From an uncultured Alistipes sp. (lineage in GTDB: Bacteria; Bacteroidota; Bacteroidia; Bacteroidales; Rikenellaceae), in the NCBI GenBank assembly GCA_900550375.1, contig URRP01000004.1, forward strand, positions 1 to 64,000: a stretch of 64,000 nucleotides of DNA, read 5' to 3'. The notes beneath the pieces were generated by a model that ran no database searches, was not told the DNA's origin, and saw only the letters and a program-made list of their open reading frames with translations. Shown one piece after another: positions 33,743 to 41,684 of the stretch (positions are counted from its first letter, which is position 1; each line of letters starts with the position of its first letter). A program made the position numbers and the translations under genes.

Positions 33743-34210
33743 TTATGCTTGTTTATAGGCGTCGGCGATCTGCCGATAGTGATCCTTGGTATCCACCTTG
33801 GTGAAGATCTTTTCGATACGTCCCTCGCTGTCGATGACGAACGTCGTGCGCAGTACGCCCATATACTTGCGGCCGTACATCGACTTTTCGGCCCATACGC
33901 CGAACGCTTCGCAGACGCTGTAGTCGGTGTCGGCCAGCAGCGTGAAGTTCAGATCGTGCTTGGCGCAGAAGTTCCGGTGCGAACGTTCGCTGTCGGGGCT
34001 GACACCGACGATCTGGAATCCCATGGCCGTCAGTTCGGCCTTGCCGTCACGTAGGCTCTTGGCTTCGAGCGTACATCCCGAGGTGTTGTCCTTGGGATAG
34101 AAGTAGAGAATCGTGCGTTTTCCCATGAGGTCGGCCTTCGTAAACGGCTGGCCGTCCTGCGTTACGGAGCTGAAATCGGGGGCCGTATCCCCCACTTGGA
34201 GCGTCGTCAT
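33743..34210 (-). CDS. bcp: Thioredoxin-dependent thiol peroxidase (BCP/PrxQ)
   Basis: The enzyme reduces hydroperoxides using thioredoxin. The 155-residue product has the peroxidatic Cys46 in YPKDNTSGCTLEA. The position five residues on, where many BCPs carry the resolving cysteine, is Lys51. Other cysteines are at NFCAKHD and YSVCEAFG, so it is either 1-Cys or uses an atypical partner. VGVSPDSERSHRNF and LRTTFVIDSEGRI are family blocks. It is first in the unit bcp-recA-rsh-hyp-HIT, with the repeat at 34247-34320 acting as its promoter. Confidence 0.93.
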   Translation of the reverse strand: MTTLQVGDTAPDFSSVTQDGQPFTKADLMGKRTILYFYPKDNTSGCTLEAKSLRDGKAELTAMGFQIVGVSPDSERSHRNFCAKHDLNFTLLADTDYSVCEAFGVWAEKSMYGRKYMGVLRTTFVIDSEGRIEKIFTKVDTKDHYRQIADAYKQA

Positions 34211-34246
34211 TTTTCGTAAAGGCGAATTAGTTGTTCAAGCCAAAGC

Positions 34247-34320
34247 CAAAGATACGGAAAGTCGAGCGCAGAAGCAAGCGTCAGCTTGATTATGCCGGGA
34301 CGGAGTATCTAAGACGAAGT
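34247..34320 (-). repeat. Promoter-bearing 74-bp repeat upstream of bcp
   Basis: A diverged copy of the 47 kb element, the same length and orientation relative to the gene. On the minus strand CTTG (-33), 20 bases, TATCTTTG (34247-34254) lie 37 bases before the bcp ATG. The -33 box sits in the inverted repeat CAAGC-TGAC-GCTTG, whose arms differ from the 47 kb copy on both sides in a compensating way. Confidence 0.75.
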
Positions 34321-34396
34321 CAAAGATAGCGAATTTTTTCGGAAAATGCGCTTTCAGGGCCGGATTCAGGCCTTTCGAAGCGTTTTTCAGGGAATC

Positions 34397-34612
34397 TCAG
34401 TCCCACATCATCACCACCGCTATCTGCTCGTTGAACTCCTGCTCGGTGCGGTTGAGCACGTGCAGGCACGAGGGACAACGGATCGGAATGTCGGTTTCGA
34501 CGTGTGCCGAGCAGTATCCGACGCACTCCTGATACATGCCGAAGCCGGCCGATGTGCTGTGCTGGAACTCCGTTCCGCAGTGTTTGCACTTGATTTTGTA
34601 AGCTGTTCCCAT
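34397..34612 (-). CDS. Small zinc-ribbon-like protein (71 aa)
   Basis: Two CxxC knuckles (C9/C12 in CKHC and C46/C49 in CPSC) could bind one zinc, with extra cysteines at 30 and 34. The N-terminal TAYKIKCKHCGTEFQHST resembles zinc-ribbon domains of RNA-polymerase or ribosome-associated small proteins. The C-terminal LNRTEQEFNEQIAVVMMWD is unconserved to my knowledge. It is a single gene between the bcp promoter repeat and the WYL regulator. The function is unknown. Confidence 0.8.
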   Translation of the reverse strand: MGTAYKIKCKHCGTEFQHSTSAGFGMYQECVGYCSAHVETDIPIRCPSCLHVLNRTEQEFNEQIAVVMMWD

Positions 34613-34751
34613 GACTTTTCGTGTTTTTAGTTTTTTCTACACTGCAAAGGAACGACGCTTTTGTGTCAGTTTTTGACACAAAGGAAAAATGTTGTTTTTT
34701 TGTGAAATTCGGAGGCGGAAAGAACGTCGCGGATCGAGCCGAGAAGACATC

Positions 34752-35657
34752 CTACCTGAAGACGGATGCGTTGCGCCGGAAATAATCGGCCACATATCGT
34801 TTGAGTTCGGGCGAATCGATCACCTCCACGTCGTCGAGCAGTCCGGCGACGAAACGTGCAACGCCGGCGAATCCCGCCGTTTCGGTTCGGAGCAGCCAAT
34901 GGCCGTCGCCGTCGGGCGTGAGGTCGCGTTCGGCGAGCGGATACTCCTCGATGAGCAGGTTGTGCGCCAGCATCCCCAGCCGCAGGCAGATGTGATGACG
35001 GTCGTGGCCGTTCATGCGGAACACGTCCATGAAGCCTTCGCGGTGCTCCGTTTCGTGCGCCCAGCCGTCGCTGAGCGGCTGCACGGCGCCGATGCGCGAG
35101 GTTTTGAAGAGTTTGCAGATGCCGTCTTCGGTGTCGTAGCACCAGATGTTGACGTAGTTGGTGGTAAAGGCGAACGGCTCTACCCTGCGATCGCGCACGG
35201 CGGCTCCGCGTGCCGAGCGGTAGGCTTGCAGCACGACCTGACGTTTCTCGGCGATCGCCTCGATCAGATTGTGAACGATGCCCGACAGCTTGCCCTTGAC
35301 GATCGTATCGGCCAGCGTGCGGTTGTCATAGACCGAATAGAGCTTGCGCTTGAGGTTCTGTTTCAGCAGGTTGTCGTCGTCGATGTTCTCGATGGCGCTC
35401 TTGAGGATCACGGCTTCCTCCTCGGTGAAGTGGATGAGCTGCGAAATATCCTTGAAATGAGGCGACTCCTTGTCCAGCCGGATGTGCTCGCCGCTCTTTT
35501 TGATGACGAAACCCGCTTCGCGGAAGGTGCCGATATAACGGTAGACGGTACGGCGCGACATCTGAAGCCGCTCGGCCAGATCGTCGATCGTGTATTCGGT
35601 ATTGGCCGTGAGCATCTTCATCAGCCGCAGCAGCCGTTCGAGTTTGGGTTGATCCAT
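34752..35657 (-). CDS. WYL-domain transcriptional regulator
   Basis: From the ATG at 35657 the product is 301 residues: a DeoR/HTH_11-type winged helix at 5-62 (KLERLLRLMKMLTANTEYTIDDLAERLQMSRRTVYRYI, key part MSRRTVYRYIGTF) and a WYL domain at about 135-215 (VLQAYRSARG, RRVEPFAFTTNYVNIWCYD), followed by the WCX region. WYL domains sense nucleic-acid or nucleotide ligands, often in DNA-damage or phage-defence control; no defence genes are adjacent here. A TTG at 35666 is an alternative start. It lies downstream of dnaA. Confidence 0.9.
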   Translation of the reverse strand: MDQPKLERLLRLMKMLTANTEYTIDDLAERLQMSRRTVYRYIGTFREAGFVIKKSGEHIRLDKESPHFKDISQLIHFTEEEAVILKSAIENIDDDNLLKQNLKRKLYSVYDNRTLADTIVKGKLSGIVHNLIEAIAEKRQVVLQAYRSARGAAVRDRRVEPFAFTTNYVNIWCYDTEDGICKLFKTSRIGAVQPLSDGWAHETEHREGFMDVFRMNGHDRHHICLRLGMLAHNLLIEEYPLAERDLTPDGDGHWLLRTETAGFAGVARFVAGLLDDVEVIDSPELKRYVADYFRRNASVFR

Positions 35658-35673
35658 CGTGTTCAAAAAAACG

Positions 35674-35701
35674 GGAAAACGCGACCTCGAGTCACGTTTT
35701 C
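35674..35701 (-). terminator. Possible terminator/attenuator between dnaA and the WYL gene
   Basis: GAAAACG (35675-35681) pairs with CGTTTTC (35695-35701), with inner GAC/GTC; on the minus strand a T-run follows (35666-35670). Confidence 0.6.
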
Positions 35702-35726
35702 TGTACTATGGCAGGGGTACGGGCCG

Positions 35727-37130
35727 TCAGGCCAGCACCTGCTTCTCGATCTCCTCGACCTGCCGGCGGAACGCCTTGTCGGTCTCCAGCAGGTTCGACA
35801 CCGCCTTGCACGAGTGAAGTACCGTAGCGTGGTTGCGGCCGCCGATCGAAGCACCGATCGTTGCCAGCGGCGCTTTGGTGTGCTGCTTGGCCAGATACAT
35901 GGCGATCTGACGGGCCTGTGCGATCTCGCGCGTCCGCTCAGGGGAGTTGAACCGTTCGGGATCGAGGGCAAGGTAACCGCATACCACCTCGATGATGTGT
36001 TCGATGGTGATCTCCTTCTGGTAGAGCTGCACGTAGGCTTTAAGAATCTCCTTGGCCAGCGACGTGGTGATTTTGCGTCCGAGGAACGAGGCGTTGGCCA
36101 CCAGCGACGACAGTGCACCTTCGATCTCGCGCACGTTGGCCGAGATGTTGTCGGCGAGGAACTGCACGATCTCTTCCGAAATCTGCGCCCCCATCTTCTG
36201 CGCCTTGGCGCGGATAATCTTCACCTTCGTTTCGTGGTCGGGCTGGTTGAGCTGGGTCGAAAGGCCCCACTTGAAACGTGTCAGCAGGCGGTCTTCGATA
36301 TCCTTCAGCTCGACGGGCGGTTTATCCGACGTGAGGATCAGCTGCTTGCCTGAGAGGTGCAGGTGGTTGAAGATGTTGAAGAAGACGTTCTGCGTACCCG
36401 GCTTTCCGGTCAGCTCCTGAATATCGTCGATGATGAGTACGTCGATCATCTGATAGAAGTGGATGAAATCGGGAATTTCACCGCGTTTGTGCGCCGTTTG
36501 GAACTGGGCCTGAAATTTGTTCATCGACACGTAGAGCACCTGCAGCTCGGGATGACGTTGCAGCACTTCGTGACCGATGGATTGTGCGATATGGGTCTTT
36601 CCCAATCCCGAGTCGCCGTATATATATAAGGGATTGAACGGCGTCGTGCCGGGATTCACCGCCACCGACATGCCCGCCGATCGCGCCAGCCGGTTGCACT
36701 CCCCCTCGATGAAGGTCGAGAAGGTGTAGTTCGGATTGAGCTGCGGATCGATTCTTACCCTTTTAAGGCCGGGAATGATGAAAGGATTTTTTATATTTGC
36801 GGTATCGTTCTGCGTCGCGAAGCGCGAAATGGCCGTCGAATCGGTTTCGGCGTCCAGCATCGGTGCCTCGGCCTTGGGCACGGCATAGTGGAGCCGCGTC
36901 TGCTGGCCGTAGAGCTGCGAGATGATCGGGCGCAGGAACGGGATGTAATTTTTCTCGATCTGGTAGACGTAGCTGGCGTTGGGTACGCGCAAACGCAGCG
37001 TCGTTCCGTCGAATTCGAGCGGGACGATGGGTTGGAACCACTTAGCGAACTCCTCAGCGGAGGTCTGCTCTTTGATCCGATCCAAGCAATTCTGCCATAT
37101 ATCGCTGTATGTCTGCGAGTTGTTAAACAT
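35727..37130 (-). CDS. dnaA: Chromosomal replication initiator DnaA
   Basis: DnaA binds oriC and opens the duplex. The 467-residue product has the helical N-terminal DnaB/DiaA-contact domain (1-85), a linker, the AAA+ domain with Walker A GDSGLGKTH (172-180), Walker B VLIIDDIQEL and sensor ISANVREIEGAL, and the C-terminal DNA-binding domain with the signature PLATIGASIGGRNHATVLHS. It has no dnaN neighbour. The upstream 274 bases are AT-rich with one near-consensus DnaA box. Confidence 0.97.
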   Translation of the reverse strand: MFNNSQTYSDIWQNCLDRIKEQTSAEEFAKWFQPIVPLEFDGTTLRLRVPNASYVYQIEKNYIPFLRPIISQLYGQQTRLHYAVPKAEAPMLDAETDSTAISRFATQNDTANIKNPFIIPGLKRVRIDPQLNPNYTFSTFIEGECNRLARSAGMSVAVNPGTTPFNPLYIYGDSGLGKTHIAQSIGHEVLQRHPELQVLYVSMNKFQAQFQTAHKRGEIPDFIHFYQMIDVLIIDDIQELTGKPGTQNVFFNIFNHLHLSGKQLILTSDKPPVELKDIEDRLLTRFKWGLSTQLNQPDHETKVKIIRAKAQKMGAQISEEIVQFLADNISANVREIEGALSSLVANASFLGRKITTSLAKEILKAYVQLYQKEITIEHIIEVVCGYLALDPERFNSPERTREIAQARQIAMYLAKQHTKAPLATIGASIGGRNHATVLHSCKAVSNLLETDKAFRRQVEEIEKQVLA

Positions 37131-37404
37131 GCGCCGAGGCGAGTCTTTTTTGTGTGATTGATTTTTGCCTTGAGGAGCGAATCGGTGACCCGCTCTTTTT
37201 GACCTTACAAAGGTGTGAATAAATTTGTGAAAATATCTTCTATTTTCGGTTGCTTTTTCGGATTTTTTATATATAGCAAAATAAGGGTTTTCGGAGTCCT
37301 GTTTTTTAACTGGTTGATAGTGAATAATCGGAATTTTTTATGTATATTTGCGTATAGTATTAAAGTAACGAATTGTTGTTTCTTATAAGTAAAACTAATA
37401 GTTT
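37131..37404. promoter_or_regulatory. AT-rich divergent region between dnaA and the phosphohexomutase gene
   Basis: TATATTTG (37343-37350) is the likely rightward -7 box. TGTGAATAA (37214-37222), one mismatch from a DnaA box on the minus strand, and a weaker GTGAATAA near 37320 could allow DnaA autocontrol. Box number and spacing are too poor to call this oriC. Confidence 0.5.
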
Positions 37405-39147
37405 ATGGCAAATGAATTAGAGCGGCAGGTCCTGTCGAAAGCGCAGAAATGGCTCGACGGCGACTACGACGAAGCGACCAAAAAACAGGTGCGCTATCTG
37501 ATGGAACACGATCGGAAGGAGTTGACCGAAAGCTTTTATAAGGATCTCGAATTCGGTACGGGCGGCCTGCGCGGCATTATGGGCGTGGGTACCAACCGGA
37601 TGAACGTCTACACGGTGGGAATGGCCACGCAGGGGTTGGCCAACTATCTGAAGAAGAATTTTGCGGGCGAGCAGATTCGCGTCGCCATCGGCCACGATTC
37701 GCGCAACAATTCGCGGATGTTCGCCGAGCGCGTAGCCGATATCTTCGCTTCGAACGGCTTTACGGTCTTTCTGTTCGACAAGCTGCGTCCCACGCCCGAG
37801 CTGAGTTTCGCCATCCGCGAACTGAAATGCCACTCGGGTGTCGTGGTCACCGCGTCGCACAATCCCAAGGAGTACAATGGGTATAAGGCGTACTGGACGG
37901 ACGGTTCGCAGGTGACGGCTCCGCACGACAAGAATATCATCGCCGAAGTGGCGAAGATCACGTCCATCGATCAGATTCTTATGGGCGCCAATCCGGGCGA
38001 TATCACGTTGCTGGGCGAGGAGTTCGACGAAATCTATCTGAATAAGGTGCATACGCTGTCGCTCTCGCCCGAGAGCGTGCGTAAGTTTCACGACATGAAG
38101 ATCGCCTATACGCCGTTGCACGGCGCCGGTGTGCGGCTCGTGCCGGCTTCGCTGCGCAAATGGGGCTTTACGAACGTCTCGCTGGTCGAGGAGCAGGCGG
38201 TCATCGACGGCAACTTCCCTACCGTCGAATCGCCCAATCCCGAGGAGCGCAAGACCATGGCCAAGGCCATCGAACTGGGTTCGCGGCTGGGCGCCGATCT
38301 GGTGTTGGCCACCGACCCCGACTCGGACCGTATCGGCGTTGCGTTGCGCAACGGCAAGGGGGAATATATCCTGCTCAACGGCAACCAAACCCTGTCGCTG
38401 ATCATGGCCTATCAGTTGACGCGCTGGTCGGAGCTGGGGCGGCTCGACGGCCGGCAGTTCGTGGTCAAGACCATCGTCACCTCGCAGATGCCCAACGTCA
38501 TGGCGGCCCATTTCGGCGTGAAGTGCTACGACTGCCTCACAGGATTCAAGTATATCGCCCGCATCATCCGCAACAACGAGGGCAAGGCGACCTACATCGG
38601 CGGCGGCGAGGAGTCGTTCGGCTATCTAGCCGGCGATTTCGTGCGCGACAAGGATGCCGTATCAGCCTGCTCGCTGGTGGCCGAAGCCGCCGCATGGACG
38701 AAGGATACCATGGGGCTGACGCTCTACGAGTGGTTGCAGGAGCTTTATGTGAAGTTCGGCTTCTTCCGCGAGGGACTCGTGTCGGTCGTCCGCAAGGGCA
38801 TGGAGGGTGCCGCCGAGATTCAACAGATGATGGTCGACTACCGCGCCAATCCTCCCAAGGATATCGCGGGTTCGCCGGTAGTGAAGATCAACGATTTCAA
38901 ACTGCTCGAATCGACCGATGTGCGGACGGGGGCGAAGACGCCGATCGTCGAGGAGTCGTCCAATGTGTTGCAGTGGTTCGCTGCCGACGGAACGGTGGTT
39001 TCGGTGCGGCCGTCGGGAACCGAACCGAAGATCAAATTCTACTTCGGCGTACGCGCCGAATTGAAGTCGGTGGCCGATTTCGACCGCGTAGAGGCCGAGT
39101 TGGATGCCAAGATCGAGGCGATTAAGAAGGAGTTGAAACTCGTCTGA
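37405..39147 (+). CDS. Phospho-sugar mutase (phosphoglucomutase/phosphomannomutase)
   Basis: This alpha-D-phosphohexomutase interconverts hexose 1- and 6-phosphates. The 580-residue product has the active serine S151 in VTASHNPKEYNGYK, the metal loop ATDPDSDRIG, the sugar-binding GGEESFGYL and the C-terminal phosphate loop VRPSGTEPKIKFYF. The length fits the PGM2-like group, often phosphoglucomutase. It is a single-gene unit with its own -7 box and a strong terminator. Confidence 0.94.
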   Translation: MANELERQVLSKAQKWLDGDYDEATKKQVRYLMEHDRKELTESFYKDLEFGTGGLRGIMGVGTNRMNVYTVGMATQGLANYLKKNFAGEQIRVAIGHDSRNNSRMFAERVADIFASNGFTVFLFDKLRPTPELSFAIRELKCHSGVVVTASHNPKEYNGYKAYWTDGSQVTAPHDKNIIAEVAKITSIDQILMGANPGDITLLGEEFDEIYLNKVHTLSLSPESVRKFHDMKIAYTPLHGAGVRLVPASLRKWGFTNVSLVEEQAVIDGNFPTVESPNPEERKTMAKAIELGSRLGADLVLATDPDSDRIGVALRNGKGEYILLNGNQTLSLIMAYQLTRWSELGRLDGRQFVVKTIVTSQMPNVMAAHFGVKCYDCLTGFKYIARIIRNNEGKATYIGGGEESFGYLAGDFVRDKDAVSACSLVAEAAAWTKDTMGLTLYEWLQELYVKFGFFREGLVSVVRKGMEGAAEIQQMMVDYRANPPKDIAGSPVVKINDFKLLESTDVRTGAKTPIVEESSNVLQWFAADGTVVSVRPSGTEPKIKFYFGVRAELKSVADFDRVEAELDAKIEAIKKELKLV

Positions 39148-39184
39148 TACGGTATGGGCCTGCTCGACGAGTCCCGGAAATGAA

Positions 39185-39221
39185 TTTCACCCCTGTCGCA
39201 GGTCGTTGCGACGGGGTGAAA
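39185..39221 (+). terminator. Terminator hairpin after the phospho-sugar mutase gene
   Basis: TTTCACCCC-T-GTCGCA (39185-39200) pairs with TGCGACGGGGTGAAA (39207-39221), with one bulged base; a TCGTTTGTTTTC stretch follows. Confidence 0.75.
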
Positions 39222-39240
39222 TCGTTTGTTTTCAACCGTC

Positions 39241-39301
39241 GTTTTCTCGTCATGGCATAGCTCGCGCCGGCGCGGCTCCGCCCGCTTGGCTTGACGAAAA
39301 C
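39241..39301. repeat. Imperfect inverted repeat upstream of the MazG-like gene
   Basis: GTTTTCTCGTCA (39241-39252) and TTGACGAAAAC (39291-39301) can pair with one bulge, enclosing a GCGCCGGCGC palindrome. It could be an extended leader structure or a cruciform. Confidence 0.45.
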
Positions 39302-39340
39302 GTTCTGGAACGGACTTGTCGGATCGCCCTGTTTTTCGAT

Positions 39341-39667
39341 ATGGATATGGAACTGAGTGAATTGCAGCAGCGCGTCGATGCGTGGATCAAAACGTACGGC
39401 GTGCGTTATTTCAGCGAACTGACCAATATGGCCGTCCTCACCGAAGAGGTCGGTGAGCTGGCACGCGTTGTGGCGCGCAAATACGGCGACCAGTCGTTCA
39501 AGGTCGGCGAGCGGGAGAACCTCGCCGACGAAATGGCCGATGTGTTGTGGGTATTGGTCTGTCTGGCCAACCAGACGGGCGTCGATCTTACGCAGGCCGT
39601 GGAGGCGAACTTCGCCAAGAAGAGCGCCCGCGACGCCGAGCGTCATCGGAACAATCCGAAATTGTGA
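39341..39667 (+). CDS. MazG-like nucleotide pyrophosphohydrolase (108 aa)
   Basis: The all-alpha product of 108 residues has the magnesium-binding EExxE and ExxD pattern of the MazG superfamily: LTEEVGELARVVARK and NLADEMADVLWVLVCLAN. Such enzymes hydrolyse (d)NTPs to monophosphates and clean nucleotide pools. Two ATGs (39341, 39347) are possible. An open frame to 39206 crosses a terminator hairpin and was rejected. It is followed by a strong shared terminator. Confidence 0.9.
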   Translation: MDMELSELQQRVDAWIKTYGVRYFSELTNMAVLTEEVGELARVVARKYGDQSFKVGERENLADEMADVLWVLVCLANQTGVDLTQAVEANFAKKSARDAERHRNNPKL

Positions 39668-39694
39668 GTTTCGGGGGCTTGCTCCTTTCAGCTG

Positions 39695-39732
39695 TCGGGC
39701 GGCGACTACCCTATTCGGGTGTCGCCGCCCGA
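39695..39732. terminator. Strong hairpin between convergent MazG-like and O-methyltransferase genes
   Basis: TCGGGCGGCGAC (39695-39706) pairs perfectly with GTCGCCGCCCGA (39721-39732), plus inner ACCC/GGGT. There is no clear T-tract on either side. Confidence 0.7.
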
Positions 39733-39803
39733 TGGCTTTATCGTCTTTTCTCGTACATAGGCAGTCTGCGGTCGGAGCGCATGGCGGGATGTGCCGGAAC
39801 GGA

Positions 39804-40451
39804 TTATTTCACCCGAATCAGATTCAGCCCGTCGCGCAGCGGCACGATCACATTCTCCACACGTGCATCGTCGGCTACCGTGCGGTTGAATTCGAGGATG
39901 CGCTGCGTATGCAGATCGTTGTGAGCGACGGGTTCCACCACCTTGCCCGACCAAAGGATGTTGTCCGCCAGCAGAAATGCGCCGCTTTCCACGAGCGGCC
40001 GGCCCGTGTCGTCGCCCATCAGCATCCGGTAGTAGGCGGGATATTCGCGTTTATCGCCGTCGATAAAGACCAGATCGAACGGATGTCCCAGCGTCGGGGC
40101 GATGTCGAGCGCCGAACCGATATGGAGCCGGATCTTCTCCCCGCAGGGCGAGCGGTCGAAAAACGACTGCGCCAGCTCTTCCAGCTCGTCGTCCACCTCG
40201 ATGGTGTCGATCGCAGCCCCCTCGTCGAGTCCTGCGGCCATCGAGAGCGCCGAGTAGCCCGTGAAGGTGCCGATTTCGAGGATATGACGCGGACGGAGCA
40301 TCCGCACGAGCATCTCGAGCAGTTTCCCCTGAATATGCCCCGAGAGCATCCGCGGCTGGATCGTCCGCATGTGGGTCTCGTGGTCGAGCGCCCGCAGCAA
40401 TTCCGATTCGGGCGACGAGAGGTCGTGCGTGTATTTCTCAAGTGCATCCAT
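39804..40451 (-). CDS. SAM-dependent O-methyltransferase (class I)
   Basis: The 215-residue product matches the O-methyltransferase_3 family, which includes TrmR (tRNA 5-hydroxyuridine methyltransferase) and catechol-type enzymes. SAM motif I is ILEIGTFTGYSAL; ALDIAPTLGHPFDLVFIDGDKREYPAYY carries the metal-binding aspartates (FIDGDK is the core), and DNILWSGKV is motif III. It is the last gene of a six-gene leftward operon. The substrate is uncertain; tRNA is plausible by analogy. Confidence 0.9.
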   Translation of the reverse strand: MDALEKYTHDLSSPESELLRALDHETHMRTIQPRMLSGHIQGKLLEMLVRMLRPRHILEIGTFTGYSALSMAAGLDEGAAIDTIEVDDELEELAQSFFDRSPCGEKIRLHIGSALDIAPTLGHPFDLVFIDGDKREYPAYYRMLMGDDTGRPLVESGAFLLADNILWSGKVVEPVAHNDLHTQRILEFNRTVADDARVENVIVPLRDGLNLIRVK

Positions 40452-40462
40452 CTGTTACGGTT

Positions 40463-41680
40463 CTATTTATAGATCAATAGCGACGGCGTGCCGAATATTT
40501 CGTTGGCGACCTCCGACAGCTCTCCGGCCTGCAGGTCGCGAATCTTGCGGTAGACCTCCTCCATCGTGTCCACCTCGCTGTGTACCAGATAACTCTTTCC
40601 GGCACCGAGCATGTAGCCCTCGTTGCTCTCCATCGAGATGGCCAGCTGCGCGATGAACTGTTTCTTGGCCAAGGCCAGCCGTCGTGCAGAAAGCCGCTCG
40701 GTGCGCAGCCGGCCGATCTGCTCATGCACCAGTTCCAGACAGCGGTCGCAGTTGTCGTGGTCGGAACTGAAGTAGATGGCGACGATGCCCGCGTCGCCGT
40801 AGGGGGTGTAGGAGCCTTCGATGCTGTACGACAGGCCGTGCTTCTCGCGTACCGTGACGTTGAGCATCGAGTTGGCGCTCGGCCCGCCCAGCATGTTGAC
40901 GAGCAGCGCCAGCGGCAGCCGTTTCGGATCGAGGATGCCGTATGCCCGTGCCCCCACGATGCAGTGCGACTGGTGCGTATGCCGCGCGATGCTCCGCTCG
41001 AACGGTGCGACGGGTGCGGGCGCCGTTCGTTCGAACGTCCGTACGGAGGCGGGCATTTCAGCGAAGTAGCGCGCCGCGATCGCCTCGATACGCCGAGGTG
41101 CGATGTTGCCGATCGACGAGAAGACCATCTGGTCGGTGGTGTGCGTGCGTCGCACGAAGGCTTGGATCTGCTCCGAGCGGTAACGGGCCAGCGCCGCTTT
41201 CGAACCCAGAATATTGTGTCCCAGTGCCGATCCCGCGAAGAGCATATCCTCGAAATCGTCGTAGATGCGGTCGGCCGGCGAATCCTTGTAGGTGTTGATC
41301 TCGTCGAGGATCACCTCGCGTTCGCGCTCCAGCTCCCGTTCGGGGAACGTCGAGCGGAACGCCACGTCGGCGAGCAGTTCGGCCGCCTTCGCGAAATCGC
41401 CGCGCAGCACGGTGGCGTGCAGCGTCGTGTCCTCCTTGGTGGTATAGGCGTTCAGTTCGCCGCCGAGATTTTCCAGCCGGCAGTTGACCTGATAGGCGTG
41501 CCGGCGTTCGGTGCCTTTGAAGAAGGCGTGTTCGGCAAAGTGCGCCAGCCCGTACTCCGATTTCAGTTCGTCGCGCGTACCGGCGCCCACGACCAGCGCA
41601 CAGTGGGCGACGTTGCTGCGCACCTGACGGTGGATGCCGCGGATACCGTTGGGCAGCGTATAGGTATGGAATTCCTGCAT
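40463..41680 (-). CDS. M16 family zinc peptidase
   Basis: The 405-residue product is a one-lobe-pair insulinase-type peptidase with the inverted zinc motif HFAEH (47-51) and a downstream glutamate in the helix REREVILDEINTYKD. The C-terminal half carries the SYSIEGSYTPYGDAGIVAIYF block of the inactive-like lobe. No signal peptide is seen, so it may act in the cytosol on peptides. It starts four bases after uvrA and is 11 bases before the methyltransferase gene. Confidence 0.92.
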   Translation of the reverse strand: MQEFHTYTLPNGIRGIHRQVRSNVAHCALVVGAGTRDELKSEYGLAHFAEHAFFKGTERRHAYQVNCRLENLGGELNAYTTKEDTTLHATVLRGDFAKAAELLADVAFRSTFPERELEREREVILDEINTYKDSPADRIYDDFEDMLFAGSALGHNILGSKAALARYRSEQIQAFVRRTHTTDQMVFSSIGNIAPRRIEAIAARYFAEMPASVRTFERTAPAPVAPFERSIARHTHQSHCIVGARAYGILDPKRLPLALLVNMLGGPSANSMLNVTVREKHGLSYSIEGSYTPYGDAGIVAIYFSSDHDNCDRCLELVHEQIGRLRTERLSARRLALAKKQFIAQLAISMESNEGYMLGAGKSYLVHSEVDTMEEVYRKIRDLQAGELSEVANEIFGTPSLLIYK

Positions 41681-41684
41681 GAAT

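Noticed and set aside
37131..37404. Chromosomal origin oriC upstream of dnaA
   Set aside because: Only one near-consensus DnaA box was seen; a genome-wide skew analysis would be needed.
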